DNA of 47,389 nt from Clostridium sp. CAG:302 (GTDB lineage: Bacteria > Bacillota_I > Bacilli_A > RF39 > UBA660), in NCBI GenBank assembly GCA_000431795.1, contig FR887364.1, positions 1 through 47,389 on the forward strand, written 5' to 3'. The notes under the pieces are model-generated. The model was not told the origin of the DNA, ran no database searches, and saw only the letters and a list, made by a program, of their open reading frames with translations. Made by a program: the position numbers and the translations under genes. Below, one piece after another: positions 1-10,982 of the stretch (position 1 is the stretch's first letter; each line of letters starts with the position of its first letter).

Positions 1-646
<646 letters not shown>

Positions 647-822
647 CTATGGAGAAATAGAAAAACCGTATCTAGCTACTTGTATATTTTGCTTAGTTTT
701 GAGAGAATTATTCTCTCATAATAGTTCTTTGAAAACTTGATAATGTGGTAGTCTTATTGTAGTCGCAATAAGACGATTAAGATTTTAAAAATCTCAATCA
801 AATTAGGATAATAATTTTAATG
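647..822 (+). other. 16S-23S internal transcribed spacer without tRNA genes
   Basis: This 176-base spacer contains no tRNA-like cloverleaf. It holds a palindromic hairpin at 701-717 (GAGAGAA/TTCTCTC), the conserved spacer text gttctttgaaaacttgataa from 724, and a hairpin at 751-774 (GTCTTATTG/CAATAAGAC). The 25 bases at 724-748 are complementary, with about three mismatches, to 3779-3803 beyond the 23S gene. Such a stem would bracket the 23S precursor, the usual substrate for RNase III or Mini-III. Confidence 0.8.
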
Positions 823-3752
<2,930 letters not shown>

Positions 3753-3829
3753 TAAATTATTTAATTTGATTTGAATATCCACATTATCATGTTTTCAGAG
3801 AACTATTAAACTATTAATTTAATAAATTA
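3753..3829 (+). other. 23S-5S spacer with 3' half of the 23S processing stem
   Basis: This spacer has no tRNA. Bases 3779-3803 are the complement of 724-748 in the 16S-23S spacer, so folding them together encloses the whole 23S precursor. The TAATTTGAT segment just after the 23S end can also pair with ATCAAATTA near 797. Confidence 0.7.
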
Positions 3830-3939
3830 TATTGGTGATATTTGCGAAGTGGTTCACCTGTTCCCATACCGAACACAGAAGTTAAGCACTTCAGCGCCGA
3901 AGATAGTGATTATTTGCTAAAATAGGTCGTTGCCAATAT
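3830..3939 (+). rRNA. rrf: 5S ribosomal RNA
   Basis: About 110 bases match the bacterial 5S pattern: terminal helix TATTGG/CCAATA, and the conserved core from ttcccataccgaacacagaa through gttaagcacttcagcgccga. It follows 23S in the normal 16S-23S-5S order and is followed at once by an intrinsic terminator, so it ends the operon. Confidence 0.95.
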
Positions 3940-3947
3940 TTTTTTAT

Positions 3948-3984
3948 GTCCAATTACTTTAAACATAAGTAGTTGGACTTTTTT
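3948..3984 (+). terminator. rRNA operon intrinsic terminator
   Basis: A 12-bp stem GTCCAATTACTT / AAGTAGTTGGAC (one G-T pair) with a 7-base loop is followed by six T. It starts nine bases after 5S and closes the rRNA operon. No tRNA genes follow. Confidence 0.9.
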
Positions 3985-4039
3985 GTATATATATTTAAAA
4001 ATAATAAAATTTATGTTATTATACTTGTAGGTGATTTTT

Positions 4040-5542
4040 ATGTCTATTAATATTAGAGAAAGGTTTAGAGAAAGAAAATTTTCATTTCTTTATATTAAAA
4101 AGAAGAAAAAAGAAAATGACAAATTAGGGATATTAAAAAAGAAAAAAGAAGATGAAAGTATATTCAAAATAATATTGTTTTTACCATTAATTTTCTTTGG
4201 CTTTATTAAGAATATCATAGATCATTTTTCAGGTGAAAATAGTGTACAAAGAAAAAGCATTACATTAAAAAAAGAAGAAATAAATAGAATAAATATTGAA
4301 AAAAATATAGTAATTCCAAATAATGGTTATATAAAAAACAAAACTATTAATGAAACAATAAAAAGTAAAATGAGTCAAAATAAAACTAAAAATAAACAAG
4401 CAATTCGATTAAAAAGTAATACTAACATTTCAACTAATAAGATTAGTAAGGTTAACAAAACAGAGAATATAAAGGTCATAGATAATATGGAGATATCAAT
4501 AGCACTAAAAATAAAGAAAAAAATAAATAAGCTAAGTAATGAGTATGACATAATAGAAAGTGAAGCCTATTTAATAAAAAAGTATGGTAACGATAAAAAT
4601 CTTTTAGAAAGAGCTACTGCTATAAAAAAAGAAATAGAAGTTCTTGAAGAAAAATTAAGTAAAATCAATAAAAACATCAATAATATTAAAGAAAATATCT
4701 TAATAGAACCCGAATCAATAAATGATGAAGATTTAGTAGAAAGTATAATTAAATACAAAGAGTTAATCTCTGATATTGAAGAAAGTAAATTGCCAAACAA
4801 AATAAAATTATTTGATGAATACAAAAAACTTACCATTAAATTGGAAGAATTAGGGATAAAAACAAAAAATCTCGAGGAAGAAACAAAGACAAGAGAAAAA
4901 GAATTATCGGAAAGAGATAGTAGATACAAAGAAGCTAAAGAAAAAATGCTAAATTTAGATGAAATTAATAATAGATGTGATGATATTATAAAAAATAATA
5001 AAATATATTTAGATAAACTATCATTAAAAATAGGAACAATAAATAAAATAAAATATACTAAGTATAAATTGCAAGGCCTAAATAACCTATTATCAATATC
5101 ATTAAAATATATAGGATTACTATCATTAACACCTTTAAGAGGAATCCTTCCTGGAATAGCTGCAAAAACATATGCTACAAGAAAATTAGTAGGAAGTATG
5201 TATCACAGTCTTCATTATGAAAAACAAGAAAAAATAGTTTACTCATTTGAAAACTACAATTTAGAACTTAATAATAGAATTTGCAGTATAAGTACAGTAG
5301 AAGAAAACATAGATTTAGCTCTTCAAGATATCAACAATCTAAAAGGTGAGTTTAGAAATAAGTTTCTAAAATACAACCTTCCAGAGTATAGCGAAGCATA
5401 TAAAAAAATAGAACTATTAGAGCAAGATGTTCTTAATAGTAGAAAGAAAACATTCCTAATAAAAAATAAACTAGTAGAAAATCAAAAAGTAAATAAAGAA
5501 ACTTTGACCAAAGTTCGTAAATTAAACTCAAATAGCAAGTAA
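4040..5542 (+). CDS. Membrane-anchored coiled-coil protein of unknown function
   Basis: A 500-residue Lys/Glu/Ile/Asn-rich protein that I do not recognise. The N-terminal 40 residues are strongly basic (a run of lysines near 20-24), followed by one hydrophobic segment at about 41-60 (FKIILFLPLIFFGFI). Residues about 150-330 are heptad-like and charged, typical of a long coiled coil. A second hydrophobic stretch at about 347-378 contains SLTPLRGILPGIAAK, then a helical tail. I chose the ATG at 4040, which has an AGGTG ribosome site six bases upstream. A GTG at 4031 lies inside that site and is unlikely. It stands alone after the rRNA terminator and converges on the next gene. A structural or scaffold role at the membrane is possible but not shown. 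Confidence 0.8.
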   Translation: MSINIRERFRERKFSFLYIKKKKKENDKLGILKKKKEDESIFKIILFLPLIFFGFIKNIIDHFSGENSVQRKSITLKKEEINRINIEKNIVIPNNGYIKNKTINETIKSKMSQNKTKNKQAIRLKSNTNISTNKISKVNKTENIKVIDNMEISIALKIKKKINKLSNEYDIIESEAYLIKKYGNDKNLLERATAIKKEIEVLEEKLSKINKNINNIKENILIEPESINDEDLVESIIKYKELISDIEESKLPNKIKLFDEYKKLTIKLEELGIKTKNLEEETKTREKELSERDSRYKEAKEKMLNLDEINNRCDDIIKNNKIYLDKLSLKIGTINKIKYTKYKLQGLNNLLSISLKYIGLLSLTPLRGILPGIAAKTYATRKLVGSMYHSLHYEKQEKIVYSFENYNLELNNRICSISTVEENIDLALQDINNLKGEFRNKFLKYNLPEYSEAYKKIELLEQDVLNSRKKTFLIKNKLVENQKVNKETLTKVRKLNSNSK

Positions 5543-5580
5543 AAAAGAAAGATAATTTTATTCCTTATCTTTCTTTTCTT
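5543..5580. terminator. Bidirectional terminator between convergent genes
   Basis: The stem AAGAAAGATAA (5545-5555) / TTATCTTTCTT (5565-5575) has A-rich and T-rich flanks on both sides, so it can stop both the 4040 gene and the minus-strand gene that ends at 5558. It overlaps the end of the minus-strand coding region. Confidence 0.7.
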
Positions 5581-6028
5581 CTTTTTTTTCTTCTTTTATT
5601 TCTTTTTTGCTTTTAGATAACTTATCATTAATTTCAGTAGTGTTCTTGCAGATTGTTAATAATAATAAAGAAAATTCAAATCCAATTCTTGCAAGTAGAT
5701 TTCCTAAAGTTAATTGAAGTAAGAAACCGATAAAGCTTATAGATATTAATGAGAATGAAGACAATGTAATATATATAGCCACAATCATATATAATATCTT
5801 AAGTAAGGTTTCTAATAACATTTTTTTGAATGTAAAGAAATCATATATCCAAGCCATAGTACCAGTAAACTTATGCTCATTTTGCTTTGTAAAGACAACA
5901 AAGTATAAAACAATACCACCAATTATAGCAAGTATAACAGATACAATCATCCATACCCCAGCGGCAGCTACACCTCCGAAATTACTAGAAAAACCATCAT
6001 TACTTCCTAATAAACCATTTAATCCCAT
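5558..6028 (-). CDS. Small multi-pass membrane protein, unknown function
   Basis: A 156-residue protein. It has a Gly-rich N-terminus (GLNGLLGSNDGF), a strong transmembrane segment at about 22-47 (VWMIVSVILAIIGGIVLYFV), a linker with FFTFKKMLLETLLKI, two further hydrophobic segments at about 74-98 and 102-125, and a highly charged Lys/Glu tail of about 25 residues that should be cytoplasmic. The start is well supported by GGGAGGTAAATT before the ATG. The FFTFKKML-helix layout recalls DUF4282-type membrane proteins, but I cannot confirm that. It is divergent from spoVID across about 100 bases. Confidence 0.8.
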   Translation of the reverse strand: MGLNGLLGSNDGFSSNFGGVAAAGVWMIVSVILAIIGGIVLYFVVFTKQNEHKFTGTMAWIYDFFTFKKMLLETLLKILYMIVAIYITLSSFSLISISFIGFLLQLTLGNLLARIGFEFSLLLLTICKNTTEINDKLSKSKKEIKEEKKEEKKDKE

Positions 6029-6047
6029 AATTTACCTCCCTTAATTA

Positions 6048-6053
6048 AGTATA
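6048..6053 (-). promoter_or_regulatory. Extended -10 of the minus-strand membrane protein gene
   Basis: On the minus strand the text reads TGTTATACT, an extended -10 element (TGn-TATACT), about 20 bases before the ATG at 6028. No good -35 hexamer is visible. Confidence 0.4.
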
Positions 6054-6085
6054 ACATTAAATTATAAAAAAAAGAACTATTTTTT

Positions 6086-6113
6086 TCATAATTTACAAAT
6101 TTTAACATATCCT
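6086..6113 (+). promoter_or_regulatory. Possible sporulation (sigma-E type) promoter of spoVID
   Basis: TCATAAT, 13 bases, CATATCCT resembles the mother-cell sigma-E consensus (KCATATT, 13-15, CATACANT) with three mismatches. It sits about 20 bases before the spoVID ATG. SpoVID genes in Bacillus are made in the mother cell under sigma-E, so the position makes sense. The leader would be very short, which counts against it. Confidence 0.3.
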
Positions 6114-6134
6114 TTATTGAAAGGAAGAGTGATT

Positions 6135-6851
6135 ATGAAACAAATTATACCATTCAAAAAAGAATTACCATTTAAAACAAAAGTTAGTGAAATTACCTCT
6201 ATATCATTAGAAAGAGACATAGAGGTAACCGAGGACAAAGTAGTATCCGGAGCTTTCCACATAACTGGAGACTACAAAATGAATGAAGGTTCCATCACCA
6301 GAGAAGACTTCTCATTTGATCTACCATTTGATATCACTTTAGATCCTAGATATGACATAAGTACTGTTAATGCCGATATTGAAGACTTCTATTACGATAT
6401 AATCAATGAAGACACTCTAAAAGTAAATATTGACTTATTTATTGAGGCAGAGTATCTACCAGAAGAACCAGTAAAAGATGAACCAGAAGACCTATTAGCA
6501 CCAAAAGAATCAAAAGAAGCTCCAGAAGAGACGTTAAGAACTCCAAGTACACCAATGGACATTCCAGAGGAGGACGATATAGTGCCAGAAAAAGCAGAAG
6601 TAAAATCACCAGATACCAGCAGTACTAAAGAATCAAGAGAAGAAACAATAAATATCGGAACAGATTTATTCTCCAACCTAGATAGCACAGAAACATATAC
6701 AACATATTATGTCTACATTGTAAAAGAAGATGATACTCTCGAGAAGATACTTACTAAGTATGAAATATCCAAAGAAGACTTCGAAAACTATAATGATATA
6801 AACAATATTAAGCCAGGGGAAAAAGTAATAATTCCAAAAAAAGGTGAATAA
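6135..6851 (+). CDS. spoVID: Spore coat assembly protein SpoVID
   Basis: A 238-residue protein with the SpoVID layout. The N-terminal domain (about 1-115) has the family pattern, including SEITSISLERDI, GAFHITGDYKM and LPFDITLD, then an acidic Pro/Glu-rich linker, then one C-terminal LysM domain at about 192-236 (YIVKEDDTLEKILTKYEIS ... IKPGEKVIIP). In Bacillus SpoVID encases the forespore by coupling coat layers to SpoIVA, and LysM binds glycan and lipid II. The start is ATG 6135, eight bases after AAGGAAG. A TTG at 6117 is less likely. It is shorter than the B. subtilis protein (575 aa), mainly through a shorter linker. The next gene overlaps it by eight bases and is the ysxE homologue, the same order as in B. 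subtilis. Confidence 0.88.
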   Translation: MKQIIPFKKELPFKTKVSEITSISLERDIEVTEDKVVSGAFHITGDYKMNEGSITREDFSFDLPFDITLDPRYDISTVNADIEDFYYDIINEDTLKVNIDLFIEAEYLPEEPVKDEPEDLLAPKESKEAPEETLRTPSTPMDIPEEDDIVPEKAEVKSPDTSSTKESREETINIGTDLFSNLDSTETYTTYYVYIVKEDDTLEKILTKYEISKEDFENYNDINNIKPGEKVIIPKKGE

Positions 6852-7722
6852 CAATCTACGCGAAATACTTACTAAGTATAATATTCCCATAAAAAAAATT
6901 ACCATTCTATCAAATGCCAAAATAATAGATGACAAATTAGTGGTTAAAGAAAGAAAAAAAGATGACATAGAAAGAACATATAGCTATTTAAAATCCCGTT
7001 CCTTTGACTATTTTCCCGAACCAGTTGCTCTTGATAAAAAATACGAACTATACCCATACATTAAAAATAGTTATGAACCAAAAGAACAAAAAGCCATGGA
7101 CCTAATATATCTTCTTAGTCTTCTTCACAGTAAAACTACATTTTATAGAGAAGTAGACATTGACCACAACAAAGAAATATACGAAACTACTATAAACAAC
7201 TTAGACTATCTAAATAACTATTACACCAACTTAATAACATCAATAGAAAAAGAAGTATATATGTCGCCATCTTCATATTTAATAGCGAGAAATATAAATA
7301 TAATATTTGAAAGCATCTATTATTCCAGAGACAAAATAGAAGAATGGTATAAACAAATAGAAGATAGCAAAAATGAGCGAGTAGTTAACATTCATAACAA
7401 CATCACTCTCGATCATTATATAAAAAGTGAGAAGCCCTATCTTATTAGTTGGAATAAAAGTAGAATAGATAGTCCAATATATGATTTATTATCCTTCTAT
7501 AAGAATCACTATCTAGAATTAGACTTTGATGATTTATTTCATTACTACGAAAGTAGTTACCCATTAAAAGAGGAAGAAAGACTACTATTATTCAGCCAGC
7601 TAGCTATTCCTAGTAAGATAGAGTTAGAAAATGACGAATATAAAATGTGTATAAAAATAAATAAAATGATTAATTATTTATATAAAACTAGTAAACTAAT
7701 AACGAACTATCAAAAAAAGTAA
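6844..7722 (+). CDS. ysxE: YsxE/CotS-family kinase-like spore coat protein
   Basis: A 292-residue protein with the aminoglycoside-phosphotransferase-like fold of the CotS family. It has an N-terminal lobe that reads as a lysine-containing sheet (KITILSNAKIIDDKLVVKER), a helical C-lobe, and a catalytic-loop-like segment VNIHNNITLDHYI followed by YLISWNKSRIDSPIYDLLSF. The usual HGD is IHNN and the DFD-type metal motif is SWNKSRID, so key residues look changed and it may be catalytically inactive. The start is a GTG overlapping the end of spoVID by eight bases, with only a weak ribosome site, suggesting translational coupling. The spoVID-ysxE order as in Bacillus supports the assignment. Confidence 0.72.
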   Translation: MNNNLREILTKYNIPIKKITILSNAKIIDDKLVVKERKKDDIERTYSYLKSRSFDYFPEPVALDKKYELYPYIKNSYEPKEQKAMDLIYLLSLLHSKTTFYREVDIDHNKEIYETTINNLDYLNNYYTNLITSIEKEVYMSPSSYLIARNINIIFESIYYSRDKIEEWYKQIEDSKNERVVNIHNNITLDHYIKSEKPYLISWNKSRIDSPIYDLLSFYKNHYLELDFDDLFHYYESSYPLKEEERLLLFSQLAIPSKIELENDEYKMCIKINKMINYLYKTSKLITNYQKK

Positions 7723-7740
7723 ATGATAGTTCCTTTTCGT
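7704..7740 (+). terminator. Weak terminator after ysxE
   Basis: GAACTATCA (7704-7712) pairs with TGATAGTTC (7724-7732) and is followed by a broken T tract (cttttcgtttt). The hairpin straddles the ysxE stop codon. Confidence 0.45.
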
Positions 7741-7781
7741 TTTATGAGATAGTTTTTTTTATTAATAACCATTCTTTTTTA

Positions 7782-7810
7782 TTTACTTTACCTTTCTAAA
7801 TTGATATAAT
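7782..7810 (+). promoter_or_regulatory. recD2 promoter
   Basis: TTTACT, 17 bases, TATAAT, ending 24 bases before the recD2 ATG. This is a good housekeeping sigma-A match. Confidence 0.65.
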
Positions 7811-7834
7811 TATTAAGAAGAAAGGATGTATCAA

Positions 7835-10021
7835 ATGGAAGAAAATTTTGTCAAAGGAATGCTATATAAAGAAATATATCGTAATGAAATAAATAGCTAC
7901 ATGGTAGGACTATTCAAGGTAAAAGAAAGTACATTTTCCGAGTTTGAAGAAGGAGATGTAATAAATATTACTGGAACTCTTCCAAGACTTAGCGATAAAA
8001 AAGAATATATCCTATATGGAGAAGTAGCCAATCACCCTAAATATGGCCTTCAAATGAATGTAAATAGTTTTAACATAAATGTTCCCACCAAAGAAGAAGA
8101 ACTAATAACATTCCTATCAAGCGATCTATTTCCCATCGGAGAAAAAACAGCGGAAAAAATAGTAAGTATTCTAAAAGAAGATGTCATAAACAAAATACTC
8201 GAAGACAAATTTTGCCTCGTAGGAATACCAAGACTAACAGACAAAAAAATAAACAAAATATATGAAGTCCTAAAAGACTATCAAGATACATCCAGTATTG
8301 TAATAGAACTAACCAAGTTAGGTTTTGAAATGAAAGAATCCCTAAGCTTTTTAAACAAATACAATAATAAAATATTAGATACAGTAAATACTAATATATA
8401 TGAACTAATTGAAACAGATGAAATGCCCTTTACCAAAATAGATGAAATAGCCATAGGAATGGGAATTAATGAAGAAGATGACCGCAGAGTAAAAGCACTA
8501 ATAATATATGTCATGAAAAATCTCTGCTTTAACAATGGGGACACCTATCTAACCGAAGAAGAAATATCATTCAATTTATCCAGTTACGTTAGCATTACTT
8601 CAGAAAAGTTTGATTACCTAATTCTACAGTTAGTCCGTGAAGGTAAAATAGTTATTGAAGAAAAAAGATACTATCTAAAACATTTTTACGAAGCTGAAAA
8701 ATACATCTGTGAAAAAATCTGCTTCCTAAACGATATGCCAATTATGACAAATACCAGTATAATGAAATATATTGATAACGATAAATTTAATAAAATAACT
8801 TATGATGATATTCAGTTAAAAGCCATTGAAAGCGGTGTAAACAATAACATCACCATCATTACTGGAGGACCAGGTACAGGAAAAACAACCATAATCAAAG
8901 CCATTGTCAGTATCATTATGGATAGTAAGAAAGCTCGCGACACCGATATAGCACTCCTTGCTCCCACTGGACGAGCGGCAAAAAAAATGATGGAAACAAC
9001 AAATCTTCCCGCCTATACAATACATAAATACCTAGGTTGGGATAAAGATACCAACACCTTTGCTACAGATGAATATAATCCAAATAAAGAAAAATACATC
9101 ATTGTAGATGAGGTAAGTATGATTGATACTCTTCTTATGGAAGCACTTCTAAAAGGAACAAAAAGAGATATTCATCTTATACTCGTCGGAGATTATTACC
9201 AGCTTCCAAGTGTTAGCGAAGGTCAAATACTAAAAGATTTAATAGATAGCGACTGCCTTCCAGTAATAAGTCTAAACAAAATATATCGTCAAACTGAAGG
9301 CTCATATATATTAAATCTAGCCTATGACATAAAAAGCAAAAACATTAGCGAAGACTTATTCATAAAAAAAGATGATTACCTATTCATAAATAGTGACAAT
9401 GATAATACCTTATCCTACATCAAAGAAGTAGTAACCAAAGCAATTAAAAAAGGCTATTCTGATATGGACATCCAAGTACTAGCCCCAATGTACAAGAGCA
9501 TAAATGGCATAGATAGCCTAAATATCATGCTCCAGGAGTTATTCAATCCCAAAGCCAAAAACAAAAAAGAAATAGTCTTCAAAGATGTTGTCTATAGAGA
9601 ATACGACAAAGTCCTTCAATTAGTTAATGATCCTGACAATAATGTCTACAATGGCGATATTGGATATATTGAAGAAATCATTGTATCAGATGGCAAAAAA
9701 ATACCAAATCAAATAAATATAAATTATGATGGCAATATCGTAGAATACACTCCTGATAAATTTATTAATTTTAGACATGGATATGCCATTAGTATTCATA
9801 AAGCCCAAGGTAGTGAATTCGATACCGTTATCATGCCAATAACTTCAAACTTTAAAAGAATGCTATACAACAAACTAGTCTACACTGGAGTTACTAGAGC
9901 TAAAAAAAGTCTCATCATTGTCGGAGAGCCAAATTCTTTTATCTATGGTATAAACAATGACTATATAGACAATAGAAAAACCACCCTAAAAGATTTAATA
10001 ATAAATAAATACAACATCTAG
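7835..10021 (+). CDS. recD2: RecD2 (YrrC) 5'-3' DNA helicase
   Basis: A 728-residue superfamily 1B helicase of the RecD2 type, found in bacteria without RecBCD and acting in replication-fork and DNA-damage processing. It begins with the N-terminal OB-like region (VKGMLYKEIYRNEINSYMVG), then helix-hairpin-helix-like repeats (about 90-200). The motor has Walker A GGPGTGKTT at about 344-352, motif Ia LAPTGRAAKKM, motif II VDEVSMID, motif III LVGDYYQLPSV, an IYRQ segment and motif V/VI AISIHKAQGSEFD ... VYTGVTRAKKSLIIVG. B. subtilis RecD2 is 798 residues, so this is slightly short. I chose ATG 7835. The upstream in-frame ATG at 7826 directly abuts the AAAGG ribosome site. The tiny gene after it matches the yrrC-yrzQ order of Bacillus. 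Confidence 0.93.
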   Translation: MEENFVKGMLYKEIYRNEINSYMVGLFKVKESTFSEFEEGDVINITGTLPRLSDKKEYILYGEVANHPKYGLQMNVNSFNINVPTKEEELITFLSSDLFPIGEKTAEKIVSILKEDVINKILEDKFCLVGIPRLTDKKINKIYEVLKDYQDTSSIVIELTKLGFEMKESLSFLNKYNNKILDTVNTNIYELIETDEMPFTKIDEIAIGMGINEEDDRRVKALIIYVMKNLCFNNGDTYLTEEEISFNLSSYVSITSEKFDYLILQLVREGKIVIEEKRYYLKHFYEAEKYICEKICFLNDMPIMTNTSIMKYIDNDKFNKITYDDIQLKAIESGVNNNITIITGGPGTGKTTIIKAIVSIIMDSKKARDTDIALLAPTGRAAKKMMETTNLPAYTIHKYLGWDKDTNTFATDEYNPNKEKYIIVDEVSMIDTLLMEALLKGTKRDIHLILVGDYYQLPSVSEGQILKDLIDSDCLPVISLNKIYRQTEGSYILNLAYDIKSKNISEDLFIKKDDYLFINSDNDNTLSYIKEVVTKAIKKGYSDMDIQVLAPMYKSINGIDSLNIMLQELFNPKAKNKKEIVFKDVVYREYDKVLQLVNDPDNNVYNGDIGYIEEIIVSDGKKIPNQININYDGNIVEYTPDKFINFRHGYAISIHKAQGSEFDTVIMPITSNFKRMLYNKLVYTGVTRAKKSLIIVGEPNSFIYGINNDYIDNRKTTLKDLIINKYNI

Positions 10022-10106
10022 TATAATTATAATAATTTAGTAAATAATATTATTGGTATTTAATAATACTTAAATACCTGTCATATTTTAAAGGGGTGAT
10101 AAAATA

Positions 10107-10265
10107 ATGAAATCCAAAGTAGGTATGGCTTTAATGGGTATGGGTATAGGAGTAGGTAGTGCCGCTCTATATCAAAACATTAAAAATGGTAATATTAAGA
10201 AGTTAGCTAGAAAAATGAATTCTGCTAAAACGAAAGCTATAGATAACCTAGAAAATATGATATAG
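10107..10265 (+). CDS. 52-residue YrzQ-like small protein
   Basis: A 52-codon gene with a good ribosome site (AAGGGGTGAT, seven bases before ATG). The product has a Met/Gly-rich hydrophobic segment at residues 5-22 (VGMALMGMGIGVGSAALY) and a basic amphipathic tail ending in NLENMI. In B. subtilis a small DUF3918 protein, YrzQ, follows recD2 (yrrC), and the position, size and Gly-rich hydrophobic N-terminus agree, so I suggest that family. The identity is tentative because the sequence is short. It is closed by its own terminator. Confidence 0.65.
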   Translation: MKSKVGMALMGMGIGVGSAALYQNIKNGNIKKLARKMNSAKTKAIDNLENMI

Positions 10266-10291
10266 GAAGAGATTTAATTCTCTTTCTTTTT
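10266..10291 (+). terminator. Terminator after the 52-residue gene
   Basis: AAGAGA (10267-10272) pairs with TCTCTT (10279-10284) across a 6-base loop and is followed by ctttttat. It ends five bases before the first paired-hairpin element. Confidence 0.65.
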
Positions 10292-10296
10292 ATATT

Positions 10297-10350
10297 CCTC
10301 GTAAGCCTGTAGTCTTCCGAGGCAATTTGAAGCCTAAGGTCTTCAAATTG
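10297..10350 (+). ncRNA. Paired-hairpin element, copy 1
   Basis: Two abutting hairpins. Hairpin 1 has CCTCG (10297-10301), an opposed T/C, AAG/CTT and loop CCTGTAGT (10306-10313), closed by CGAGG (10318-10322). Hairpin 2 is a perfect 10-bp stem CAATTTGAAG / CTTCAAATTG (10323-10332, 10341-10350) with loop CCTAAGGT. The same architecture with different stem sequences recurs at 19334 and 32201. A similar TATTAT...GC box follows at 10353-10367. The strand of transcription is not settled. It is given as plus because it follows plus-strand genes. It overlaps no gene and I know no family name for it. Confidence 0.55.
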
Positions 10351-10370
10351 AAGTATTATTTTATTGCATA

Positions 10371-10390
10371 ACAAGTGTTGACAAGTGTTA
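10371..10390 (+). repeat. Tandem 10-bp repeat over the hicB -35 box
   Basis: The sequence acaagtgttg is followed by acaagtgtta, a direct repeat with one change, and the -35 hexamer TTGACA spans the junction. HicB proteins repress their own promoters through C-terminal DNA-binding domains, so this may be the operator. That is inference. Confidence 0.4.
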
Positions 10391-10406
10391 ACGAGAAAGG
10401 TATACT
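10378..10406 (+). promoter_or_regulatory. hicB promoter
   Basis: TTGACA (10378-10383), 17 bases, TATACT (10401-10406) is a near-consensus sigma-A promoter. It leaves a leader of about 75 bases before the hicB ATG. Confidence 0.75.
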
Positions 10407-10424
10407 ATAAATGAAAGGAGAAAG

Positions 10425-10475
10425 TTAGTAATATATTTTAGAAAACTGGTTATGTTCTAAAGATATTATTACTAG
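10425..10475 (+). promoter_or_regulatory. Long leader hairpin between SD and start of hicB
   Basis: TTAGTAATATATTTTAGAA (10425-10443) can pair with TTCTAAAGATATTATTACTAG (10455-10475) with one or two bulges and an 11-base loop. The only good ribosome site, AAAGGAG (10414-10420), lies before the hairpin and the ATG (10490) after it. Folding would bring them to about 18 bases apart. Confidence 0.45.
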
Positions 10476-10489
10476 ACTACTAATAAAAA

Positions 10490-10879
10490 ATGAAAAAATA
10501 TTTTTATCCTGCAATTTTTTCCAAAGAAGGAGAGGTATACAATGTAAAATTTATTGATTTTGATGATGTGTTTACATATGGTGTTGGTTTTGATGATGCA
10601 TATTATATGGCACAAGATGCATTGTATGCTATGTTACCAGAGTATAAAGATAGATTACCAAAACCAACATTCAATTATATGGACATCAAAGTAAAAGATG
10701 GCGACTTTATTACTATGGTAGAGTTAGATCCTGTAGAACACGAAAAGAAAATGTCTTCCAAAACAGTAAATACAACAGTAACTATGCCAGATTGGCTAAA
10801 AAATCTTGCAGATATGAAAGGTATTAACTTTTCTAAATTATTACAAGAAAGTTTAAAAAATGAGTTAAACCTATTGTAG
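10490..10879 (+). CDS. Orphan HicB-family antitoxin-like protein
   Basis: A 129-residue protein. Residues 1-70 are a partly degraded RNase-H-like HicB domain (YPAIFSKEGEVYNVKFIDFDDVFTYGVGFDDAYYMAQDALYAML), and residues about 90-129 form a ribbon-helix-helix-like DNA-binding tail (VNTTVTMPDWLKNLADMKGINFSKLLQESL). HicB normally neutralises the HicA RNase and represses the hicAB promoter. No HicA-size reading frame lies within the 220 bases upstream or the 200 bases downstream, so this is a solitary HicB, perhaps a plain regulator. There is no ribosome site directly before the ATG, and an in-frame TAA at 10484 excludes an upstream start nearby. A near-consensus promoter and a long leader hairpin precede it. 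Confidence 0.82.
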   Translation: MKKYFYPAIFSKEGEVYNVKFIDFDDVFTYGVGFDDAYYMAQDALYAMLPEYKDRLPKPTFNYMDIKVKDGDFITMVELDPVEHEKKMSSKTVNTTVTMPDWLKNLADMKGINFSKLLQESLKNELNLL

Positions 10880-10942
10880 TAAAATAAATAACAATTATTA
10901 TTTTTAAAATATTAAAAAAATTCCAAAAATTGTAAAAAAAAG

Positions 10943-10971
10943 TTGACTATTGTACAGAATAATGGTAACAT
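10943..10971 (+). promoter_or_regulatory. Promoter of the DUF2797-HIT-ATP-grasp-TIM operon
   Basis: TTGACT (10943-10948), 17 bases, TAACAT (10966-10971). It would give a leader of about 100 bases that contains two hairpins before the first start codon at 11080. Confidence 0.6.
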
Positions 10972-10982
10972 ATGACTTAGTT

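Noticed and set aside
647..822. tRNA genes in the 16S-23S spacer
   Set aside because: No cloverleaf or TTCGANNC arm is present. The hairpins are simple stems.
5826..6044. 72-codon plus-strand frame opposite the small membrane protein
   Set aside because: The minus-strand frame has a strong GGGAGG site, transmembrane pattern and promoter. The plus frame is its shadow.
10297..10350. The paired hairpins as ordinary intrinsic terminators
   Set aside because: Hairpin 2 is not followed by a T tract in copies 2 and 3, loops are conserved, and a genuine terminator already lies just upstream in each case.
10266..10489. A hicA toxin gene before hicB
   Set aside because: All frames in this stretch are short or broken. 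It holds a terminator, the hairpin element and a promoter instead.
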